Both the position numbers and the translations under genes were made by a program. Of a DNA stretch of 64,000 nucleotides, positions 22,866 to 31,900 are shown piece by piece. The notes under the pieces were generated by a model, which did no database searches, was not told the origin of the DNA, and worked only from the letters and a program-made list of their open reading frames with translations. Location: contig CP047880.1 in the NCBI GenBank assembly GCA_009911715.1, forward strand, positions 992,001 through 1,056,000. Reading direction: 5' to 3'. Position 1 is the stretch's first letter, and each line of letters opens with the position of its first letter. The stretch is from Methanomassiliicoccaceae archaeon DOK (GTDB taxonomy: Archaea; Thermoplasmatota; Thermoplasmata; Methanomassiliicoccales; Methanomethylophilaceae).

Positions 22866-23987
22866 GTGACCACAGACATCATGGAGGTCGCATGCGGCCT
22901 CAGATCGGACATCACGGGCCTCGTGACCGATTTCAGGAAACAGAAGCAGGCCCAGGACGAACAGTACGAGAAGCTGGAGAAGGCCATCGCCGACATCCAG
23001 AGAGGACAGCAGCTCCAGGCGGTGCCCGGACCCGGCTCCATGCAGGTGTCCGAGGGCTCCAAGGCCATGATCGAGTACCTGAGGACGGGCAACGCGCCCA
23101 CAGTCCAGTTCGACGAGACCGGAAAGAAGAGCGCAACCGTCAACAACCCGCCCAACGGCGGATACTTCGCCGTGCCCGACTTCCAGTCCCGTGTCATCCA
23201 GAAGATGTACGACCTCAGTCCCATGAGGCAGATCTGCGAGGTCATCAACGTCAACGGCAACATCGCGGTCCTGCCCTACGAGGTCAGTCCTCCCAAGGGC
23301 AAGTGGGTCGGTGAGACCGAGAAGAGGGACAAGGTCAGCGACGCCAAGCTCGGCGTCGCGCAGATCCCCGTGAACGAGTACATCATCAAGACAGGGATCT
23401 CCAACACCCTCTTGGAGGACAGCAACCTCGTCGGCATCGAGGAGTACATCACAAACTCCGCATCCCAGGCCATCGACAGGGATGTCGGCGACGCCTTCGT
23501 GACCGGAGACGGGGACAGGAAGCCTATGGGTCTCTACAAAGACAAGAGCCTCAAGACCGTCCCCACAGGCTCCGCCAGCGCCATCACCACCGACTGCCTG
23601 TTCGACGCCATGGCGGCCGTCCCCAACGATGCGCTCCGCAACGCCAGGTGGACCATGAGCATGGCCACCTTCCTGGCCTTCGTAAAGCAGTTCGGGAAGG
23701 ACAGCACGTACTACAACATGCCCCTCGGCGAGGGATTCCCTGCGAGGATCTTCGGATACCCCGTCACCTTCGTCAACGCGCCTAAGGTCGCGGCAGGCAA
23801 CATCGTGGCAACCTTCGGGGACCACTTCAACGCCTACAAGATCGTGCAGAGGGTGGGACTGCAGTACCAGCGCGACACACTCACGGGAGCGGACGACAAC
23901 CTGACCTACACCAGGTTCAGGACGAGGGTGGGAGGCATGCTGGTCATGCCTCAGTCCGTCGTCGGAGTCAAAGTGGGGGCGAGCTGA
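22866..23987 (+). CDS. Major capsid protein, HK97 fold
   Basis: 373 residues, GTG start. Residues 1-70 are a helical delta-domain (FRKQKQAQDEQYEKLEKAIA) that the protease would remove. The mature part has the HK97 gp5 pattern: GGYFAVPDFQSRVIQKM, a long spine with EVSPPKGKWVGETEKRD, and the A-domain region FGYPVTFVNAP...FGDHFNAYKI, ending FRTRVGGMLVMPQSVV. It builds the icosahedral head. Confidence 0.9.
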   Translation: MTTDIMEVACGLRSDITGLVTDFRKQKQAQDEQYEKLEKAIADIQRGQQLQAVPGPGSMQVSEGSKAMIEYLRTGNAPTVQFDETGKKSATVNNPPNGGYFAVPDFQSRVIQKMYDLSPMRQICEVINVNGNIAVLPYEVSPPKGKWVGETEKRDKVSDAKLGVAQIPVNEYIIKTGISNTLLEDSNLVGIEEYITNSASQAIDRDVGDAFVTGDGDRKPMGLYKDKSLKTVPTGSASAITTDCLFDAMAAVPNDALRNARWTMSMATFLAFVKQFGKDSTYYNMPLGEGFPARIFGYPVTFVNAPKVAAGNIVATFGDHFNAYKIVQRVGLQYQRDTLTGADDNLTYTRFRTRVGGMLVMPQSVVGVKVGAS

Positions 23988-24331
23988 TGGCACGCAGGGC
24001 ATGCAACGGAGGCAACGTCCCCTACGAGTCCGGAGAGGAGATCGACACCGTCGGCTTCGGCATCGTCACCATCTACATGGTGGGGACTGCCGCGTCCGCG
24101 ACCGGAACAGTGACCGTCGGTGACACCTCCGGCAGTCTTTCGGCCTGTCCCGCCGCGGACCTCATCAACCCCGACACAGGCGAGCCCATCGAGCTCTCCG
24201 GAGGGGACGGCGACAGGCTGGTGGCATCCTACATCGGACCGTGCAGGTACGTCGAGGTCACCTTCGCCAACGCCACCGGACTGGTGGTCGTCGAGGAGGC
24301 CGCCAAGACCACTCCCGACCCCATCGAGTGA
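23987..24331 (+). CDS. Small head-associated protein, unknown
   Basis: 114 residues starting in an overlap with the capsid gene (TGATG). Beta-rich, Thr/Gly/Ala-rich (GTVTVGDTSGSLSACP), as in capsid decoration or head-fibre proteins. The role is inferred only from position and composition. Confidence 0.55.
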   Translation: MARRACNGGNVPYESGEEIDTVGFGIVTIYMVGTAASATGTVTVGDTSGSLSACPAADLINPDTGEPIELSGGDGDRLVASYIGPCRYVEVTFANATGLVVVEEAAKTTPDPIE

Positions 24332-24408
24332 GGATCATAGAGACATCGCTCCAAACCCCTTACCGGCCCTTCGGGGTCGGTTCAATATTTTCACATTCAC
24401 GAGGACAC

Positions 24409-24942
24409 ATGACAAGCATCTCTGAGCCCCTGGACCTGCCCGAAGTTAGATCTTACCTCGCCATGGATGACGACGACCAGACGCAGGACGCCATCCTGTC
24501 CGAGTCCATATCCTTCTGCCGTGACCGTCTGGAGGCGGTTCTCCCCTACTACCTGGCCGACCGCGAGGTCGCCCTGAAGAAGAGCCTGTGCGCATGGTGC
24601 CTGACCCCCTCGGTGGGATTCCAGCTCAGGGGCCCCGTTCTCAGCGTCGACGAGGTCACGCTCGCCACGAGGGACGGTCTGGAGATCACCGTGTCACCCA
24701 AGTGCTACGTGGAGTTCGACGGAGAGCTCAGCATAGACCTGAGGGCGGCGGTGGAGGGCATCGACCCCCGGCCCGTGCCCATAGGGGTCACGGTCAGGTA
24801 TCACGCCGGGGCGCATGTGCCCCCGGTGGTGAAGAACGCCCTGCTGATGATGGTGAAGAACCGCTACGAGCGCAGGGACGAGGATCCTCTGACCGATGCG
24901 GTCATGTCCTCGGTCTTCTCCGAGACGAGGCCGAACATATGA
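24409..24942 (+). CDS. Head-tail connector protein (gp6-like)
   Basis: 177 residues (MTSISEPLDLPEVRSYLAMD). The N-terminal LDLPEVRSYLAMDDDDQDD-like helix start and Q.AILSESISFCRDRLEAVL pattern, a beta middle, and VKNALLMMVKNRYERRDED match gp6-type adaptors that bind under the portal. 77 bp of DNA separate it from the preceding gene, including the A/T-rich TTCAATATTTTC at 24380-24391, a possible promoter. Confidence 0.72.
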   Translation: MTSISEPLDLPEVRSYLAMDDDDQTQDAILSESISFCRDRLEAVLPYYLADREVALKKSLCAWCLTPSVGFQLRGPVLSVDEVTLATRDGLEITVSPKCYVEFDGELSIDLRAAVEGIDPRPVPIGVTVRYHAGAHVPPVVKNALLMMVKNRYERRDEDPLTDAVMSSVFSETRPNI

Positions 24943-25592
24943 CCGCCAGCAAGGTCTACGTCTCGGATCTCGGCGAGCTCGCAAAGGCGTTCGGGAAGCT
25001 GGCGGACGAGTGGGAGCACATCGCCGAGTACGCGATGAAGAACGCCCTGCTGAGGACGGGATACTACGACCGCGTCTGGCAAAGGACGCCGAAGTCCGAC
25101 CGCAACAGGTACGCGGCGAAGTACCGCGGCGTCGATATGGTCGTCAAGAGGAAGGGGAAGGAGAACGACCCCTCGTCCTGGAAGACGCAGATCCCCCGCA
25201 AGTGGGAGAAGGCCGTCCTTTCCTGGGCGGAGACGCCCCGCGAGCACGACAGGCGCGCCAGGGCGGTCCAGAGGCTCAACGAGTACGGGATGGAGAGGCT
25301 GGCCAACTCAGTCCTGCCCTACGGCAGGGATTCCAAGTCCCTGCAGGTTCGCAGGCGCCAGGGGACGATCGAGCTCGTCCTCTCGTCCTCGGTGCCCTAC
25401 GCCGCAAGGATGCACGAGGCGAAGAAACCGAGGGAGGGCGAATACTGGACTCCCGGCGAGGACTCCGGATGGTCGGCGTCCCGCACAGGGAACAGGTATC
25501 TGGACAAGCCCCACGAGGAGCTTCAGGACAAGATTCTCAAGGAGTTCGTGAAGGGAGTCGACCAGAGGCTCCGCAACCTGGGGCTGATGTGA
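24939..25592 (+). CDS. HK97 gp10-like head/tail completion protein
   Basis: 217 residues starting MTASKVYVSDLGELAKAFGK. LLRTGYYDRVWQRTPKSD is a loop of gp10-like proteins, and VPYAARMHEAKKPREGEYW near the C-terminus is the family's signature (YA..vHE......yW). It completes the head-tail joint. Coupled to the connector by an ATGA overlap. Confidence 0.75.
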   Translation: MTASKVYVSDLGELAKAFGKLADEWEHIAEYAMKNALLRTGYYDRVWQRTPKSDRNRYAAKYRGVDMVVKRKGKENDPSSWKTQIPRKWEKAVLSWAETPREHDRRARAVQRLNEYGMERLANSVLPYGRDSKSLQVRRRQGTIELVLSSSVPYAARMHEAKKPREGEYWTPGEDSGWSASRTGNRYLDKPHEELQDKILKEFVKGVDQRLRNLGLM

Positions 25593-26021
25593 ATGTCGGC
25601 ATCAGTCGCTCATGACATCGCCGTGCTGATCTCGGAGCTCGGGTACGGCGAGCTCGGCAAGGGCATCTACGACCCGCAGCTCCTCGCTCTGAGGAAGCCC
25701 GTCCACGGGGTCCTCGTGGAGCAGCGCAACACCGCCCCGATGCCGGACGTCCTCAACGGTGACGACGTGCTGTACGTCAACATCCAGGTCAGGGGAGAGG
25801 GAGGCGGCGAGAAGGGCAAGCGCGCCGCTTACGACAAGGCGATGGCCATCTACCGCGATCTGAGGCTCGTGATGGACAGGACCATCGACGGAACGTTCTA
25901 CGAGCTCATCACGCCCGACAGCGCTCCCTACGAGGTGCAGGATGGGCAGTTCTACGATTATCTTTTCGGGTTGGAAGTGACCCGCTACTTTCTGGAGGAT
26001 GTAACCGATGGTAAGGACTAA
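25593..26021 (+). CDS. Tail terminator/completion protein (predicted)
   Basis: 142 residues (MSASVAHDIAVLISELGYGE). An N-terminal helix, VLVEQRNTAPMPD strand and loop, VNIQVRGEGGGEKGKRAAYDKA helix, and a beta C-terminus fit tail terminator proteins that cap siphovirus tails. Overlaps the tail tube gene by 14 nt, which supports the call. Confidence 0.65.
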   Translation: MSASVAHDIAVLISELGYGELGKGIYDPQLLALRKPVHGVLVEQRNTAPMPDVLNGDDVLYVNIQVRGEGGGEKGKRAAYDKAMAIYRDLRLVMDRTIDGTFYELITPDSAPYEVQDGQFYDYLFGLEVTRYFLEDVTDGKD

Positions 26022-26907
26022 AGGCGACCTGTGCGGGCTCACCGTCCGCACCGAGGCAGTGTACGGCGAAGTGAACGCGAACGGGGCGAGCGCCTATGCA
26101 GGCACCACCCTGACCCTTTCGGACGGCGGCGAGGCCACCAGAGAAGGCATCCAGGGATGCGGCTCCAGGGTCGACGTCGACAGCATGGTCATCAGCACCA
26201 GCGCGGGATACTCCGCGACCTTCAACATGGTCAGGGACCAGGATTGGGAGGACTGGATCGAGAGGGCCGTCGGAGGTCTCTCCGGCGTGCAGAGGGAGCT
26301 TCCCAGCTTCGACACCGCCGTCCGTGTGGATCCGAGCACCATCCACCTGTGGACCGGGTGCAGGGTCAACACCCTCGGCATCAGCGCCGCATCGGTGGGA
26401 GCCAAGCTGGAGTTCTCCGTGTCCACGATGGCGAGGTGGCACACCAAGACCCCCTTCGCGGACAGCGACGGCACTGCCATCACCCTGGACACCGTGCCCA
26501 TCCCTACGGGCATCCCGATAACGTTCAACCGCCCCTGGGAGTACAGTACCGACGGCTCGCAGTTCCACAGGATCCCCGCCAAGGCATTCAGCCTTAGCAT
26601 CAGCAACAACCTCAGCGCCGACCCCGGCGTGTCCGACGACGACGGCACCGGGTACGGACTGGAGGCGGGGGAGGGCTCCGCGGCGCAGGACTGCACCATC
26701 ACGCTGGACCTGACCATCACGTCAAAGGACAACACGTGGGACGACCTCAGGATGGCGCTCACCGACGGCATGACCTTCAGGACGGTCATCGACGGGCACA
26801 CCGTGACACTCACGGGGTGCTCCCTCGGCCTCGCGGGTCCGGACAGGTCCCAGGGGCAGTACGACGAGACCATAGCCGTGACCGCCCTGGACATCACGGT
26901 GGTGTGA
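26008..26907 (+). CDS. Major tail tube protein (predicted)
   Basis: 299 residues, beta-rich and Thr/Ser/Gly-rich. The order of strands around LWTGCRVNTLGISAASVGAKLEF, then FSLSISNNLSADPG, then TITLDLTITSKDNTWDDL with a final repeated strand is typical of phage tail tube proteins. It would form the hexameric rings of the tail. No sheath gene is present, which supports a non-contractile tail. Confidence 0.75.
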   Translation: MVRTKGDLCGLTVRTEAVYGEVNANGASAYAGTTLTLSDGGEATREGIQGCGSRVDVDSMVISTSAGYSATFNMVRDQDWEDWIERAVGGLSGVQRELPSFDTAVRVDPSTIHLWTGCRVNTLGISAASVGAKLEFSVSTMARWHTKTPFADSDGTAITLDTVPIPTGIPITFNRPWEYSTDGSQFHRIPAKAFSLSISNNLSADPGVSDDDGTGYGLEAGEGSAAQDCTITLDLTITSKDNTWDDLRMALTDGMTFRTVIDGHTVTLTGCSLGLAGPDRSQGQYDETIAVTALDITVV

Positions 26908-26909
26908 GC

Positions 26910-27551
26910 ATGGAGTCGTGGGACTTCCGCGACCTCGTGACCGGGGATGCGGTGCCCGACCCCATGCAGGGGACGGTGCCGATCTGCGAGCTCAGGAGGG
27001 AGCACCTTGTCCGCTACGTCCTCAGGACGAGCAAGGGCGTCATCGTCCTCCGTCACATGCCCCTCAGGCTCCGCAGGGTCATAGACATGGCATCGGCGAA
27101 GCTGTACCCCGAGAGGGCGAGGATGCTCCAGGAGGCGCAGATGCTCAGGCCCTACTTCGACGGCATCCCTCCGGAGGATGTGGAGCCTGATGCGAGGAGG
27201 CGCATGGAGGAGATCTCCCTGCAGCTCCAGGTCACGGACATGGACGCCCTCGGAGTCATCGTGGCACCCGCGCTGGCCGACATGGAGGACTACGAGCGCC
27301 TTTACGAGTCACTTGATGAGGGCGAGAGGATCCAACTGTCCCTCGCCGTCAGGTCGCTGGCGAGGCCCATCCCTCCCGATCACATCGACAGCACCCAGCT
27401 GGAAATCGAGAGGGCCAACGGCATCACGAGGATGGACGACGACATGCTGGACATGCTCACGGTCAGCCAGGCGGCCTACTGGGTCGACCGCATCAACAAG
27501 GAGAACAGGCGCACCGAGGAGATGGCCAAGAGGCTCCAGGGGAGGCGCTGA
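26910..27551 (+). CDS. Tail assembly chaperone-like protein
   Basis: 213 residues (MESWDFRDLVTGDAVPDPMQ). Charged, helical, between tail tube and tape-measure candidates, where chaperones normally lie. LVRYVLRTSKGVIVLRHMPL resembles the N-terminal domain of such proteins. No slippery sequence for a frameshifted longer product was recognised. Confidence 0.55.
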   Translation: MESWDFRDLVTGDAVPDPMQGTVPICELRREHLVRYVLRTSKGVIVLRHMPLRLRRVIDMASAKLYPERARMLQEAQMLRPYFDGIPPEDVEPDARRRMEEISLQLQVTDMDALGVIVAPALADMEDYERLYESLDEGERIQLSLAVRSLARPIPPDHIDSTQLEIERANGITRMDDDMLDMLTVSQAAYWVDRINKENRRTEEMAKRLQGRR

Positions 27552-27552
27552 C

Positions 27553-27954
27553 ATGGTCGGGCTGGACGTCATCGGCGACGTGTCCGGCATGTGGCAGGAG
27601 GGCGTGGCCAACGTCGCCTCGGGGATGAGCGGGATGGGAGCGGACGAGCTCGGCACCACCACGCAGGTGCTCGCAGACGCCCTGGACGTCTTCGCCGGAA
27701 CCGCCAGCATCATCAGCATCCTGGCATCGGTCAAGGCTGCGAGGAACAGCATAGACACCGCTCAGGTGGTGGCGAGGGCGTCCGCCCTGGCAGCCAACCC
27801 CCTGACGTGGGCGTGGCTCGCAGCGGGTATCGGAGCGGGCGTGGCGACGGCGGCGTTCGCCTACGGCATCACCCGGAACTACCAGTTGAAAGCCAATCTG
27901 GCCAACCCCTCCGAATCCCTCGCCACGGCGCTCACAGTGGGGGCGGTCACATGA
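27553..27954 (+). CDS. Small hydrophobic tail protein (part of a split tape measure?)
   Basis: 133 residues. ADALDVFAGTASIISILASVKAAR and NPLTWAWLAAGIGAGVATAAFAYGI are two hydrophobic segments like those of tape-measure proteins that later enter the host membrane. ATGA overlap with the next gene. May work together with it. Confidence 0.55.
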   Translation: MVGLDVIGDVSGMWQEGVANVASGMSGMGADELGTTTQVLADALDVFAGTASIISILASVKAARNSIDTAQVVARASALAANPLTWAWLAAGIGAGVATAAFAYGITRNYQLKANLANPSESLATALTVGAVT

Positions 27955-28631
27955 CCGACCTCCAGAAGACGATTGAATACATCTTCAAGCTCTCGAACGA
28001 TGTGACGGTCAGCGCCAAGCAGGCCAGTGAGTCCACCCAGGAGGCGGACGTGCATGTGAAGAACCTGGAGCACTCGCAGGAGAGCCTGCAGGACACCATC
28101 GACATCACCACCGACAAGATCCGCACGGCGGAGACGCAGACACGCACCTCCACCGACGCCATGGAGAGGGAGCTCCAGGACGCGAAAAAGCAGGCGGAGC
28201 AGCTGGACCTTGTCGCGCAGCTCACCACCCTCATGGGCATCCGCGAGGGCGTGAGCGCGGTCACCGGGGGCATCATCGGACTCGGCATCGTGTCCGACGA
28301 GACGGCGCAGGACCTCCAGAAGGTCAACGCGGCGTTCTCGGTCATGGCGGGCGCCGTGACCTCGATAAAGGCCCTCCAGGCGGTCATGACGACACTCAAC
28401 GCGACGGAGGCCGTGGGCACCGTCCTCGCAGGGCTGAGGACCGCCCTGAGCAGTCCCGCGGGCATCATTGCGGTCGGAGCGGGCATCGGTGCCGCCGCAG
28501 GTGTGGCGGGTGCCCTCCTGATGACTTCCAACAACACCACAAATAACAGCACTACCATCAATGTCACCGATTCCACGCCCCAGCAGTCGGTGAGCGAGAT
28601 CTACCAGGTCGTCGGCGGGGGTGCCCTCTGA
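27951..28631 (+). CDS. Short tape-measure-like protein
   Basis: 226 residues. Residues 20-85 are a coiled coil (ESTQEADVHVKNLEHSQESL and following heptads). Residues 95-190 contain several hydrophobic helices (GVSAVTGGIIGLGIV, AGIIAVGAGIGAAAGVAGAL). A Thr/Asn-rich tail ends the protein. This is the layout of a tape-measure protein at a fraction of the usual length. Position between tail tube and baseplate supports the call. Confidence 0.58.
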   Translation: MTDLQKTIEYIFKLSNDVTVSAKQASESTQEADVHVKNLEHSQESLQDTIDITTDKIRTAETQTRTSTDAMERELQDAKKQAEQLDLVAQLTTLMGIREGVSAVTGGIIGLGIVSDETAQDLQKVNAAFSVMAGAVTSIKALQAVMTTLNATEAVGTVLAGLRTALSSPAGIIAVGAGIGAAAGVAGALLMTSNNTTNNSTTINVTDSTPQQSVSEIYQVVGGGAL

Positions 28632-28972
28632 TGGCACGTATCACAGTGACCAGGGGGGGATCGTCCACCAGCCCGATCGTGTGGGTGAGCATGACCCCGT
28701 GGACCTCCGCGCCCATCACCGTCCACGTCAGCGTGCCCGGGGGCAGGGGGCTAGGTCTCACGTTCTCGAAGGGGAGCGACAACGCGGTCACGACGGTCAC
28801 GGGCAGGGTCCCGTGGACGACTGCGGGACAGCAGGCCTTCGACGCCCTTCCAGGGAGCAAGGTGACGGTCACCAACGGTATCGACAGCAGGACGGGGACG
28901 GTGACGAGCGTGACGCCCACGGAGCAGAGCCCCGCGTGGATTGCGTTCTCCATGAGCGTGACGGAGGACTGA
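28631..28972 (+). CDS. Small tail protein, unknown (distal-tail candidate)
   Basis: 113 residues, beta-rich (VHVSVPGGRGLGLTFSKGSD, then VTVTNGIDSRTGTVTSVTPT). Starts in an overlap with the gene before and lies just upstream of the giant baseplate gene. The position suggests a distal-tail or baseplate part. No family recognised. Confidence 0.55.
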   Translation: MARITVTRGGSSTSPIVWVSMTPWTSAPITVHVSVPGGRGLGLTFSKGSDNAVTTVTGRVPWTTAGQQAFDALPGSKVTVTNGIDSRTGTVTSVTPTEQSPAWIAFSMSVTED

Positions 28973-28976
28973 GAGG

Positions 28977-31900
28977 ATGGCGGGCACATACACCGGAGGG
29001 AGCAACGGAGGCTCCCAGAGCGACCCCTACGACGCCATCAGCTGCGACGTCAGGAACTTCTACGACAACGTCTACACCGTGTACGTCAAGAGCGGCGCGA
29101 GCGTCAGCATCGCCGGAGCGACGACGATTGGAAGGGCGCAGGTCGACAGCGTCTCCCCATCTGGGGGGCTGTCCCTGTCGGGCGCATCCGTGTCGGGGAC
29201 CATCACCCTGAGCAGCGGCACCATCACCTTGGGGTGTACGTACAACATGAGGCCCTACGGCAGGACCTTCACGGTCAGGCTGATCGTGGTGGCCACCGAG
29301 GTCAAGGTCACATATATCGCATTCGGGGGCGAGGGACAGGTCTACTCGAACAGCGATGCGTCATTCGTCGCCACGGCGTACCCCACCAACGCGACCGATC
29401 GCCGCCTGACGTTCTCCAAGGGTTCGGGGTCGTCCTATTTCAGCATCGTGTCCACCACCCAGCAGAGCGACGGATGGAGGGTCACGATCCACGCCAACAG
29501 CACGACCGTGGAGCGCTCGTGCTCAGTCATAGCCACGGCGATGGACGGCAGCGGGGTGTCGGAGGAGTTCGCGTTCACCATCCTCCCCGAGGAGGATCCC
29601 ACGATCTACGTCGACACCATCACCCTGACGGCGTCCAACTACAACCCGGTGGAGGGCAACACGGTCACCATCTACGCCAACTGCAGGCCCACCACCGCGG
29701 AGGACAGGACGGTGTCCTGGTCCATCGACTCGGGAGCCGCCGAGCTCCCCACAGTCCGCGGAACCACCAGCGTGCAGGTGTGGTCGGACACCCCCGGCAC
29801 GTCTGTCATCAGGGCGACCGCCAGGGACGGGGGAGGAGCGACCGAGACCATCTCGATCACATGGAGGGAGCGCGTCGACGCCACATCCATCACGCTCACG
29901 GGCACCGAGCCCATGTCGGGCTACTACGGGAGGCTGGAGATCGAGGAGGGGTCCTCGGTGGACCTCACCGCCACAGTCCGTCCGTCAAACACCGACGACA
30001 GCCTCTACGCGAGGGACAGCACCACCGCGTTCTCCGCGTCCGTGAGGCAGACGGGGTCGAATGTGGGCACCAACAGGTACGAGGTCACCGTCTACGGGGC
30101 CTCAGTGGGCTCGGGGGAGTTGACGTTCTACGCCGGGAACGTAGAGATCGTCGTGTGGGTCGACGTCGTCCCAGCGGTCCACTACGTCGAGGACATCGTC
30201 TTCCCGTACAACTTCGACACGGAGTTCAAGCCCGGAGAGAACAGCGGCAGCATCACAGCCCAGGGCCGTCCCATCGACGCCGAGGACAGGAGGCTCACCG
30301 CCACGGTCGTGTCGGGCGCTCAGTACGCCCACGTGCAGGGCCTCAACACCTCCGCGTCCGGATGCACCTTCCAGGTCGTAGGTGACGCCGTGGGCGTGGC
30401 CGTCGTGCGCGTACAGGCCCTCGATGACGGCGGGTACTACGAGGACATCACGTTCAACATCATCGAGAAGTACCTCTCCAAGGGCATCAACTGGTCGCCT
30501 CTCTCGGGAGCCACGTTCTACGCCGGGAGGCAGGACACCGCCACCATCAACGGGCTCGCTGAGGAGACCGTCACCGTGGAGGTCGTCTCCGGAGGTGCCT
30601 ATGCCACGGTGTCGTCGACACCGCAGGGTCTCGTGACCATCACGGGGATAGGGCCCGGGCAGATCACCCTCAAGGCCACGACCTCGGACACGGGGCACAC
30701 CGCGACCGTCACCTACGTCATCAGCGACGAGTGGCCCTACGACGAGGCCGTGACGATCACATTCACAGCGGGCAACTACGACAACTACGCCGTGTGGCAC
30801 ACGGGATATAGGATCCATGGCGGCAACTACTCGATAAACCTTCAGGAGGAGCTCACATGGGAAGGGGCTTCGACCATCCCGCCGTACAGCGAGTCTACCC
30901 TCGTCCAGAGCAGCTACTCGGGACTCGGCCCCATGGGACTGGCCTCCGAGGTCGGGACGAGGATCGTCTACATGACCGACATGACCACGGGCTACACGAT
31001 AAAGTACACCATCGTGGTCGAGTACGCCGGAGAGTGGACCAAGACCATCCACTTCGATGCGAACCTTCCTGCGGGAACCTTCCTGACCTCCCCCGTGCCA
31101 GACGACGTCGTGAAGGAGAACACAGGGGATGAGGCGGAGCTGGAGATCCCCACACAGACACCGGCATGCTCCGGCTACATGTTCTGCTATTGGGACACCC
31201 GTGAGGTGACGACGATCGCGCCCGACACTGTGGAGAAGGGATTCCGCAATGCCGGCAGCAGGGTGAACGTCCTCGGAGAGGATGTCACAGTGACTCTCTA
31301 CGCCGTGTGGTTCCCCGTGACCGAGGGCATGACGGTCACATTGGGCTCATCCTACGGCATCATCGTCGAGACGAGCATCCCGTCGACCATCGAGGTGGAT
31401 CTGGAACTCCCGAGCATGGGGGACACGGACGCAACCCGCTTCCCGATGTCGTTCTACTCCTACAGCGATACGGTCGATGGCGTGCAGGTGAAGTCGGGCA
31501 GCACCGCTCTGACCAATGGGATGACCGTGTCATCGGGCAGGATCTCCGTCGTCGGAACCCCGACCACTCCAGGCCAGGACATGCGCTTCGCCCTCGACGA
31601 TGCCAGGGAGGTGATGGTCAGCTACGAGATCACGGTCTCCGACGGTCCGGAGATCCCGGTGGACTCGGAGGGGTGGTTCGTCCTGGACGCCAACGGGGGC
31701 ACCTTCCCGACCGGGCAGAGCCGTGTCACCATCACGGTCCCCGACGGATTCTACAGGCTCCCCGACTCCACGGTGGTGGACCGTCCCGGCTACGTCCTGT
31801 CGGGCTGGCAGGGATCCTATACAGGCAGCGCCGCCATGGGCTCCACGCAGACCACGCAGGAGACGTGGACGGCTCAGTGGACGGTCGACACCAGGGACTA

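Noticed and set aside
26910-27600. Programmed frameshift between the chaperone-like gene and the next gene
   Set aside because: No slippery heptamer was seen near 27530-27551, and the next gene has its own ATG two bases after the stop.
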